The notes under the pieces are model-generated. The model saw only the letters and a program-made list of their open reading frames with translations. It did not search any database and was not told the DNA's origin. The position numbers and the translations under genes are program-made. A stretch of DNA of 64,000 nt, from positions 1-64,000 of the forward strand of contig CAYMWP010000003.1 in NCBI GenBank assembly GCA_964393895.1, given 5' to 3'. The stretch is from B4-G1 sp964393895 (GTDB lineage Bacteria > Chloroflexota > Anaerolineae > B4-G1). Below, piece by piece: positions 26,118-36,100 of this stretch. The stretch's first letter is position 1, and the number at the start of each line of letters is the position of its first letter.

Positions 26118-29100
26118 ATGCAAGAACTCGCAGCCAAGATCAGAGACGACCTGGATAGGTTGGCGGAGGAGTACGAACGGCTGTTGCTGGAAATTCCCGG
26201 CTATCCCGGTATGGCGCAGCAGGCCAGGAGCGAGGCGGCCCGCAATGCCGTCCAATTGGTCGCCACCGGCCTAGAGGCCGGGGATCAAGATATGTTCGTG
26301 CAGTTCGTCCAAGCTGTGGCGGTCGAACGGGCGGCCCAGGGACTTGAAATTGACTCCATACAACAGGCGTTGACCGCCCTGGTCGAGGTCGTAGAGCCTC
26401 TGCTCGACACTGTCGAGGCCGCCAGTTTTTTGTGGAAAGCGGTGATCCAAGTTAACACTACGCTCTCCCAGATGGCGATGGAGCGGGCGCGCTCTACCGA
26501 GGAGCGCTTCAAATTCCTCGCCGATAACATCACCGTTGGGGTCTTTGTTCACCAGGACGGCATCCTGCGCTACGTTGGGCGCGAGGGGGCGCGCATCCTG
26601 GGGTACGACGATCCAGCCCAAGTCGTTGGCCGCTCGATCCTCGATTTTGTGCATCCGAGCGAGCAGAAGCGCATCGCCGACCTGGCCCGTCGCCGCGTCG
26701 CCGGCGAGCCGGTTCCAGACCAGTACGAGTCTCGCTTTATCACCAGGGATGGCTCCCCTGTGGACGTGCATCTCTACAATACACTCATCGAGTACGAAGG
26801 CCGCGTTGCCACGCAGGGAGCGTTCGTAGACATCACCGCGCGCAAAGAGGCGAACGAGAGGGCTAGACGAGCACAGGAGGCATTACGGGCGATCGTTGAC
26901 TCTATGCCGTTTGGCGTCATAGTCATCGGTAGAGACAAGATCGTTCGCCGCGCCAACCAGGCGGCTTTGGAGTTGATAGGGTGTGAATCGCAAGAGCAGA
27001 TCGTTGGCAAGATCTGCCACGAGACTCTATGTCCGGCCGAAGTGGACAGATGCCCCATCCTCGATCTAGGACAGGAACTCGACAGGTCTGAGCGAGTGCT
27101 CGTGACCCGAGAGGGGGAGCGTGTTTCCATTCTGAAGAGCGTCGTTCCCGTGACGCTGGATGGGGAAGAGGCTTTGCTGGAGACTTTTGTAGATATTACC
27201 GAGCGCAAGCAGGCCGAGCAGTCTGTTGCCGAGCAGCAAGCTTTCCTGCAGCGCGTGATTGATGCTGATCCGAACTTTATCTTTGTAAAGGATCGCGAGA
27301 GCCGCTTCGTGTTGGTCAATCAGGCCGTGGCCGATGCTTATGGTTCGACCCCGGAAGAGCTGATCGGAAAATCGGATGCCGATTTCAACCCTAATAGAGA
27401 ACAAGTCGAAAACTTTCACCGGGACGACCTCAGAGTCATAGACGACCAGCAGGAGAAATACATTCCCGAGGAACCGATTACCACAGCCTCGGGCAAAGTG
27501 CGCTGGCTGCAAACTATCAAGCGTCCCCTAGTAGACGAGGACGGCGTGGCCCGGCGTTTGCTGGGGGTTTCCACCGACATCACCGAGCGCAAGCGGCTCG
27601 AACAAAGGATTCAAGGGTCGTTGGATCGTCGTGGTCGCCAGGTGCAGACCAGCACCGAGGTGGCCCAGGAGATCGCCGCCGCCACCGAGTTGGAAGAACT
27701 GTTCCGCCGTGTGGTCACGTTGATCAAGGAACGCTTCGATTATTATCACGCCCAGATATTCCGCTACGAGCCGGCGCTGGATGCCGTGTTGTTGGTGGTA
27801 GGCTACGGCGAGACCGGCGAGCGGATGCTGGTCGCCGGCCACCGCCTGGAGCTGGGGCGCGGCGTGGTTGGCACAGCCGCCTTTACCGGTCAATCTGTGT
27901 TAGCCTCAGACGTGGCCCAGGACCCCGATTGGGTCCCCAATCCCTTCTTGCCGGATTCCCAGGGCGAGTTGGCCGTGCCCATCAAGTGGCGCGACGAGGT
28001 GTTGGGCATTCTCGATGTGCAGAGCGAGACCGCCGGTGCTTTGACCGAAGAGGATCAACTCTTGCTCGAAGGGTTGTGTGGGCAGATAGCCATTGCTATC
28101 CAAGACACTCGCTTGCGCTTGGAGATGGAGGAGAACCTGCGTGAGCTCGAACGACTCACTCGCGCCTCGATCCGCGAGGGGTGGGAAATCTCCCGGCGCG
28201 AGAGCGGTGCTGTGGGCTATCGCTTCGACGGGGCCAGCGTCGTCCCAACCGACGATTCATGGACGCGGGGACCGCAGGCCGGCGGCCGACCAACTGTCGC
28301 CACTCCTCTGGCGGTGCGCGGCGAGGTAATCGGCGCGCTGGGCGTGCAGGATGACCCGCGCCATCCCCTTTCTCACGAGGACCTGGCGCTGGTCGAATTG
28401 GTCGCGGAGCAGGTGGCCCAGGCGTTGGAGAGCGCCCGCCTGTTCGAGCAGACCCAGGTTGCGTTGGATCAGACCGACGTTCTATACCGCGTTGGCCAGG
28501 CGCTCAACGTCGCTGCCAGCTACGATCAAATCGTCGAGGCTTTGAAACTGCACCCCATCGTCCACCAGGCCAGCCGAGGCGGTATGGGTCTCTTTAACCG
28601 TCCGTGGAGCGCCGCCACTGCCGGGAGTCCGTCCGGTGATAGCGTGCCGGAGTGGGTCGACATGGTCGCCAGTTGGCACGCGCCCGATCAACAGGCCCTC
28701 GCTTCCGTCGGTACGCGCTACGAGTTGGAGGCGTTCCCGGTGGCGCGCCATTTTCGGCCGGACGAGCCTTTCATCGTCGAAGACATCGCGGACGATCCGC
28801 GGCTGGACGATAACATGCGCCAACTCTACCTGGGGCTCTTTCAGGCCCGCGGAACGATTTTCGTTCCTCTGGTGGCCGGCGAGCAGTGGATTGGCTGGCT
28901 CAACGTGCTGATGAACGAACCGGGCGCCTTTCCTGAGGATCAGGTGCGGAGCCTGATGACTCTGGCTGGACAGGCCGCCGTAGCTTTGCGAAACTTGAGC
29001 CACCTGGAGGAGATACGGACCCGCGCCCTTCACGAGCAATCTCTGCGCGAGATCGCGGCCCTCATTGCCGCCAGCCAAGACCTGGTGATGAGCTTGCCCG

Positions 29101-30119
29101 CTATCACCCAACACTTGCGCCAACTGGTCCCCCTGGACGTACTGACTCTGGCTACTTATACCCCCGGCGACCAGGAATACGTCCTCTTTGCTCCTTCCAC
29201 CGGCGCGGATACGGAGGCCGATGACTTTGCCCTACCGGGTACTTATCTGCCGGTGGAGGGAACTTGTCCCGGTTGGGTCATCACTCACCGGGAGCCGTGG
29301 CTGGATGCGGACATTCGCCGGGAGATGCTTTTCCTGGAGGACGAACAGCTCGTCTCGGAGGGAATGATTTCGCGCTTATCTTTGCCGTTGCTGGTTGGGG
29401 AGCGGGTTGTCGGTGCCATCAACCTGGGCAGTAAACAGCCCGGAGTCTTTACTACAGAGCAGCTGCCGCTCCTGCATCAGGTGGCTGACCAGATGGCGCT
29501 GGCTTTGGAGCGCACTCGTTTGTTGCAAGAAACCCGCAATGCCCTGGCCGAGGCCGAGGCTACCCACCGCGCCTACCTGCAACGTGGCTGGCGCGACTAT
29601 TTGCGCCAGCAGGAGGCGTTGCGGCGAGGGGCCTTCCTCTACGACCGGACGCAAGGAGCCGCCGTGCTGGACGGCTTGACCGAACCGGTAGCCGATCTCT
29701 GGCTGCCAGAGATGGAGCGCGCTTTGGCCCAGGGTCTCCCCACCGTAGCGGACATCGGTGGTGGCGAGGAGAAGCGAACGGGGTTGGCTATTCCCATCGT
29801 CCTGCGCGGTCAGACCATCGGCGTGCTGGGCATGGACGACCCCGCTGGCGAGCACGCCTGGTCTGAGGAAGACCGGGCCGTGATCGAGGCGGTCGGCCGG
29901 CAGTTGGCCCAGGCGCTGGAGAACGCCCGCCTGCTGGGAGAGACCCAATTGCGCGCGCAACGAGAGCGCATCATCGGCGACATCACCAGCCGCGTTCGCG
30001 CCTCTATGGATTTGGATAACATTTTGCGGACCACCGTCCGAGAGTTGGGTGCGGCCCTCGGCACCGATCGTGCCTTCATACGGCTGAACCCAGATGCGCA
30101 GTTACCTGAGAAACCCTAA
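26118..30119 (+). CDS. Large soluble multi-PAS, multi-GAF protein without output domain
   Basis: The 1333 residues start with a helical domain (about 1-125) resembling the RsbRD-type N-terminal domain. Three PAS domains (about 130-245, 250-365, 370-490) and four to five GAF-type units follow. The second PAS has spaced cysteines (KICHETLCPAEVDRCPI), as in some PAS domains suspected of metal or redox binding. GAF units include a cluster-type GAF1 (FDYYHAQIFRYEPA), degenerate GAF2 copies and two divergent GAFs. The protein ends with the shared segment RAQRERIIGDITSRVRASMD and has no kinase. It starts one base after the previous stop; its own stop lies in a palindromic repeat. Confidence 0.85.
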   Translation: MQELAAKIRDDLDRLAEEYERLLLEIPGYPGMAQQARSEAARNAVQLVATGLEAGDQDMFVQFVQAVAVERAAQGLEIDSIQQALTALVEVVEPLLDTVEAASFLWKAVIQVNTTLSQMAMERARSTEERFKFLADNITVGVFVHQDGILRYVGREGARILGYDDPAQVVGRSILDFVHPSEQKRIADLARRRVAGEPVPDQYESRFITRDGSPVDVHLYNTLIEYEGRVATQGAFVDITARKEANERARRAQEALRAIVDSMPFGVIVIGRDKIVRRANQAALELIGCESQEQIVGKICHETLCPAEVDRCPILDLGQELDRSERVLVTREGERVSILKSVVPVTLDGEEALLETFVDITERKQAEQSVAEQQAFLQRVIDADPNFIFVKDRESRFVLVNQAVADAYGSTPEELIGKSDADFNPNREQVENFHRDDLRVIDDQQEKYIPEEPITTASGKVRWLQTIKRPLVDEDGVARRLLGVSTDITERKRLEQRIQGSLDRRGRQVQTSTEVAQEIAAATELEELFRRVVTLIKERFDYYHAQIFRYEPALDAVLLVVGYGETGERMLVAGHRLELGRGVVGTAAFTGQSVLASDVAQDPDWVPNPFLPDSQGELAVPIKWRDEVLGILDVQSETAGALTEEDQLLLEGLCGQIAIAIQDTRLRLEMEENLRELERLTRASIREGWEISRRESGAVGYRFDGASVVPTDDSWTRGPQAGGRPTVATPLAVRGEVIGALGVQDDPRHPLSHEDLALVELVAEQVAQALESARLFEQTQVALDQTDVLYRVGQALNVAASYDQIVEALKLHPIVHQASRGGMGLFNRPWSAATAGSPSGDSVPEWVDMVASWHAPDQQALASVGTRYELEAFPVARHFRPDEPFIVEDIADDPRLDDNMRQLYLGLFQARGTIFVPLVAGEQWIGWLNVLMNEPGAFPEDQVRSLMTLAGQAAVALRNLSHLEEIRTRALHEQSLREIAALIAASQDLVMSLPAITQHLRQLVPLDVLTLATYTPGDQEYVLFAPSTGADTEADDFALPGTYLPVEGTCPGWVITHREPWLDADIRREMLFLEDEQLVSEGMISRLSLPLLVGERVVGAINLGSKQPGVFTTEQLPLLHQVADQMALALERTRLLQETRNALAEAEATHRAYLQRGWRDYLRQQEALRRGAFLYDRTQGAAVLDGLTEPVADLWLPEMERALAQGLPTVADIGGGEEKRTGLAIPIVLRGQTIGVLGMDDPAGEHAWSEEDRAVIEAVGRQLAQALENARLLGETQLRAQRERIIGDITSRVRASMDLDNILRTTVRELGAALGTDRAFIRLNPDAQLPEKP

Positions 30120-30131
30120 CGGTTTTCTGAA
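30109..30131. repeat. AAACCC/GGTTTT palindromic repeat at a gene end
   Basis: AGAAACCCT and CGGTTTTCT form an imperfect inverted repeat. The TAA of the preceding 1333-residue gene (30117-30119) lies inside it. It resembles the repeats at 31-53, 46509-46541 and 56216-56249. Confidence 0.4.
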
Positions 30132-30155
30132 ATCTCGGGTTGGGAGTAGCAAGCG

Positions 30156-33100
30156 ATGGTAAAGACTAGCGATAAGCAAAAAACCGAGGTGCAATTGGTC
30201 GAAGAGTTGCAAGAGCCGGAGGAGCAGCGCAAGTGGGCCGTAGAGTCCTTGCAGGCGAGCGAGGAAAAGTATCGCGCGATTCTCGAGAACATTGAGGAAG
30301 CCTATTACGAGGTTGACCTGGCTGGCAATTTCACTTTCTTCAACTCTATGCTGTGCCAGATGCTAGGGTACACGGCCGATGAATTGATGGGCGCGAACTA
30401 CCGACGTTATACGGACGATGTGTACGCCGATATGGTGTACCGGATTTTCAACAAGGTTTACCGCACCGGGGAGCCTACCAGGATATTGGATTGGGAGGTC
30501 AACAGTAAGGACGGGGCCAGGAAACTGGTCGAGTCATCCGTGTCGCTGATCCGTGACGCTGCGGGCAAGCCCGTCGGGTTCCGTGGTATCGTTCGCGACG
30601 TCACCGGGCGCAAGTGGACGGAGGCCGAAATCGTCAAACTCAATCGCGAGCTGACCACCCTCAATAGGGTTGGTCAGGCCCTCACCTCCGCTCTGGATCT
30701 GGAAGAGACGTTGACCCTCATCACCGAGCAAGTGACCAATTTGCTGGGAGTAGAGGCGACCTCGGTGATCCTTCACGACGAGGTCCAGGATGACTTGTGT
30801 TTCGCTGCCGCGTCCGGCAGTGGTGCGGATTTCATACTCAATGCCCGCTTTGAATTGGGCCAGGGTATCGCCGGCTGGGTCGTACAGCACGGTGAAGCGG
30901 CGGTGGTACCCGACGTATCCCGGGACGTGCGTTGGTTTCGTGATTTTGATCATAAGAGCGGCTTGGAAACTCGCTCGATCTTGTGTGTTCCCTTGCGAGC
31001 CAAAGGACAGATCATTGGCGCTATTGAGGCGGTAAATAAGTGGGATGGCGATTTTGACCAGGATGATTTGCGGCTTTTGACCTCACTGGCGGCGCCGGCG
31101 GCCACCGCTATCGAAAACGCCCGCTTGTTCGGGCAGTCACAGGCTCGCGCCGAGGAATTGGCGGTACTGAACGAGTTGGGGCAGGCCCTCACCGCCCACC
31201 TCGACGTCGAAGGAGTGCTGGACGAAGCTTACCGGGGTGTCTCGCGCTTGATGGATACCACTAATTTTTACGTCGCCCTTTGCGAGCCGGGTGAGGAGGA
31301 GGTTACGTTCGCCATAGATGTGCTCGAGGGAGAGGTGCGGAGGTCGCGCGAAACCCGCAGGGCCGGTCGTGGCCTGACCGAGCACGTCATTCAAACCCGC
31401 GAACCCTTGCTCATCGAAGAGGAGCTGCCCGAACGGTTGGAAGAGTTGGGAATTGCGTTGATTGGACGGATTGCTCTCTCCTGGCTGGGGGTGCCCCTCG
31501 TCGTCGGCGACCAGGTGCTAGGCGTGATGGCCGTGCAGAGTTACACCAGGCCCCGTCTCTACGGCCAGCGCGAGCGAGATTTGCTGGTCTCTGTTGCCAG
31601 CCAGGCAGCTATCGCCATTGAGAATGCCCGATCGTACGAGCAGGAACAGGCCCGCGCCAAAGAACTGGCCGTGCTTAACGAGCTGAGCCAGTCTCTCACC
31701 GCCAGCTTGAGCGTGGAGGATGTGTTGGAGGAGGCCTACCGGCAGGCCGCTCGCCTGGTGGACACGACCAACTTTTACATCGGCCTCTACGACTCGGATA
31801 AGGAAGAAGTGGCTATTCCCTTCATCGTCTCCAAGTCGGAGATTGACCGTCACATCACCGTCGTTCCTGCGGACCAGGGCTTTACCGGCTATATCATCCG
31901 CAATCGTACCGCCGTGTTAGTCGAAGAGAACGTGATCGAATGGTTGGAGGAGAACGGGATTAGCGTGATAGGGGAGCCGGCTCTTTCCTGGCTGGGAGTA
32001 CCTCTGATCGTCGGCGACCAAGTGCTAGGAGTTATGGCCGTTCAGAGCTATATCACCCCCCGCCTCTACGGCGAGCACGACCGCAAGTTGCTGACGGCCA
32101 TTGCCGGGCCGACGGCTATCGCCATCCAGAACGCCCGGTTGTACGAGCAGGCGCAGCGCGAAATCGGAGAGCGCAAGCGGGCGGAGGCGGAGGTGCGACG
32201 GCGAGCGGAGCAGGCGGCGCTGACCTACAAGGTGGGCCAGCGCGTCAGCGGCGAACTGGCGTTGGACGAACTGCTATCCGAAATCGTGATTGCTGTGCAC
32301 GATGCCTTTGATTACTATGGCGTGATGTTGTTGCTCGAGGGAGAAGCAGGTTTTCTGACCCTGCAATCCGCGGCTGGCGGCTATATTGACGTTCTTCCAA
32401 CAGATATCGAGATCGCCGTTGGGGAGGGAATGATAGGGCGCGCGGCGGCCAGTGGTGTGGCCCAAGTCAGCAACGACGTCAGCCAGAACCCCTATTACGT
32501 GCGCAACGCGAATGAGGATACAAAATCAGAGTTGGCCGTGCCCATCGAGAGCGGCGGCAGGGTCATCGGCGTGCTCGATCTCCAGAGTGACGAGCTGGAC
32601 GCCTTCGACGAGACCGACGTGATGTTGATGGAAACGCTGGCCGATCAAGTGGGTGTGGTGATCGAGAACGCCCGCCTGTACGAGGAAATCCAGCGTGAGT
32701 TGGCCGAGCGCGAGCGGATGGAAGGGGTGTTGCAAGAAACGCACGAGGAGCTAGAAAAATATACAACCATCCTGGAGCGCCAGACCGCGCGACTGCGAGT
32801 GGGGGCCGAGGTGACCCGCAAAGTTTCCGCTATCCTCGATGTGCGACAACTTCTCGAAGAGACGGTGCGCCTCATCTCTAATGAATTTGGCTTTTACCAC
32901 TCGGCAGTCTTCCTGGTGGGCGAGTCCGGCGAGTATGCCATCCTGCGCGCCGCTTCGTCCGCAGGGGGGCGCCGCATGGTGGAGCGAGGTTACCGGGTGC
33001 CGCTTGGTGGGAAAGATGCCGTGGGCTACGTCGCAGCGACAGGTGAACACTGCATTGCCCTCGATGTGGGTGAGGGTGCCGCGATGCTTCCCTTTGATCG

Positions 33101-36100
33101 GGGGGGAGCTGTTGCTTTCAATAACCCCGACTTATCTGACACCCGTTCGGAAATGGCGCTGCCCCTGAGGATGCGTGGTCGCACCATCGGCGTGCTGGAC
33201 ATTCAGTCCACTCAAGAGGCTGCTTTCTCCGAGGAGGACGTGGCGGGGTTTCAGACGCTGGCCGACCAATTGGCCGTTTCCATAGATAACGCCCGCCTGG
33301 TAGAGCGCACAGGAGAACAGTTGCGTGAGCAGGAACGTCTCTACGGTGAGTACAGCGCCTCCGCCTGGGCCGAGTTGCTGTCGCCCGTTCGACCGCTGGG
33401 TTACATCTACGATCGCATTGACGTCTCGCCGATATTGGATTCGCCGGCGCCGCTTGATTTGGCCCCGCAGCGCGTCGAGGCGGAGACGACGGGCGCAATA
33501 TTGACCATGCCCCTCAAGGTGCGGGGTCGCACGGTCGGCATCCTGGGCGTAGAAGAGAGCGATGCCGCCCGTGAGTGGTCGTCTGAAGAGGTCGCCATCG
33601 TCGAGGCAGTGAGTGACCAGGTAGCCATGGCGCTGGATAGCGCCCGTTTGTTTGGAGAGGCCCGCACTCGCGCCGAGGAGTTGGCCGTGTTGAACGAGTT
33701 GGCTCAATCTCTCACTGCCCGCCTGACCGTGGACGATGTGCTGGAAGAGACTTACCAGGGCGTGTCTCGCTTGCTGGATACCACTAACTTTTACATCGGT
33801 CTCTACGACCCACAAAAGAACGAAATATCCTTTCCTTTTAACATCACCGAATCGGCGGTGGACGAACAGATCGTCGCCATCTCGGCCGATCAGGGGTACG
33901 CTGGCTACATAATGCGGAACCGCACGAGCCTGCTCCTCACGGAGGACACCATAGAGCAGGTAGTGGAGCGGACGGCCAAGATGGGTATTGAGCATATCGG
34001 GCAGTTGGCCCTTTCTTACCTGGGAGTGCCGTTGGTGGTCGGCGACCGGGTGCTGGGGGTCATGGCGGTTCAAAACTATACCGTGCCCCACGTCTACAGC
34101 GAGCACGACCGGAACTTGTTGACGGCCATCGCCAGCCAGGCGGCCATTGCTCTTCAGAGCGCCCATCTTTTCGAGGAAGCGCAACGGAGGGCGGCTCAGT
34201 TGGCGGCGGCTGCCGAGGTCGCCCGGGACGCCACAGCCATCCTGGAAGTGGACCAGTTGCTAGACGAGACGGTGCACCTCATCTCGGAACAGTTTGGTTT
34301 CTACCACGCCGGCGTGTTTTTGCTGGACGAACGGGGCGAGTACGCCGTTCTGCAAGCGGCCTCTTCCGAGGGCGGGCGCCGCATGTTGGAGCGGGGGCAC
34401 AGACTGAAGGTCGGCGAGGTTGGCATCGTCGGCTACGCCGCGGCCACGGGAGAACCTCGCGTCGCTCTGGACGTGGGACAGGATGCCGTGCACTTTGCCC
34501 ACGACGATCTCCCCGATACCCGTTCGGAGATGGGATTGCCGCTCAAAGTGCGGGAGAGAGTGATCGGCGTGCTGGACGTTCAATCTGACCAGACGGCCGC
34601 TTTCTCCGCTGACGACGTCGCGGCTTTGCAGACGATGGCCGACCAGTTGGCTATTGCCATTGCCAACGCTCGCTTATTTCAAGAGACCCGCTCCGATGTG
34701 TTGCGCCGCGCCCTCATCAACGAGGTGCTCCAGGCCGCTACCGCTTCGCTGGATCCAGAGGAGTTGCTTCACCAGGCCGGAGAGGTCATCTCCCGGCGAC
34801 TAGAGTCGCCCACCGCGCTCTTTGTCTGGGAGGCGGAGGATAAAGTGTTCCGTACGGTCGCCGTCCACGACTCCCAGGCTGCCGACGTCTCGTTACCTGG
34901 GGTATTTCAGCAAGTGACTCGCGGGGTAGCCCCGGTTCTCTTTGAGGCGGCGGAGAGTCGGCGCACTGCCGTTTTGGAGCTGACCTCCGATGCAAGCGGC
35001 CCGTTGGTCACTGCGGCCAGGTGGGCGCGGGCGCAATCCATCATTTACGTTCCTCTGATATCCCGTGATCAGGTACTGGGTTTGCTTGGTATTGGGAAAC
35101 TCGAGGAGCAGCCTGTCGTGGACGTCGAGTTCACCGAACTCGTGGCCGCCAACCTGACCGTGGCCGTGGAAAACGCCCGCTTGTACCAGGAGGCAGTGCA
35201 AACCGCCGAACGCCTGGCAGAGGTAGACCGGCTCAAGAGCCAATTCCTGGCTAACATGTCCCACGAACTGCGCACACCGCTCAACTCTATCATTGGTTTC
35301 TCGCGGGTCATTCTCAAAGAGATTGATGGCCCGCTTACCGATATGCAGCGCACTGACCTGCAATCTGTCTACGATAGCGGGCAGCATTTGTTGGGGTTGA
35401 TCAACGATATCCTGGAAGTGGCCAAGATAGAATCTGGCAGGATGGATTTGGTCTCGGAAGTGGTGAATTTACAGGATATTATCAGGGGCGTCATGTCAAC
35501 CGCCATCGCGCTGGTCAAGGACAAGCCCGCCGTCGAATTGCAGCAGTCTGTTCCCCAAGACCTGCCCACGATTATGGGCGACACGCGGCGTATCCGCCAG
35601 GCGATCCTCAATCTCGTCTCGAACGCTGCCAAATTCACCACGGAAGGCTTTATTCGTGTGGAAGCCGAGGTTGTAGATACCGAGGTGATCGTCTCTGTGG
35701 CCGATAGCGGTGTCGGCATCCCGCCAGACAAGATTGATATGATCTTTGAGCCTTTCACTCAGGCCGACGCATCCACTACCCGCGAGACTGGGGGCACGGG
35801 GCTGGGCCTTTCCATCACCAGCAGCTTTGTCGAGATGCACGGCGGTCGTATGTGGGTGGAGAGCGAGGTGGGTAAAGGCTCTACATTCTACATGGCATTG
35901 CCCATTCATACCCTCTCTTCTATTGAGGAACAAGTGGAGGAGGAACAGCCAGAGTTAGAGCCTGGACAAAGAGTCGTTCTCTGCGTAGAGGATGACGAAG
36001 GAGTCATCACCCTCTTCCGCCGTTACCTGAGCAAGCGGGGCTACAGGGTAGTCGGTCTCTCCAACAGTATGATGGCGTTGGAACGAGCGCGAGAGTTGCA

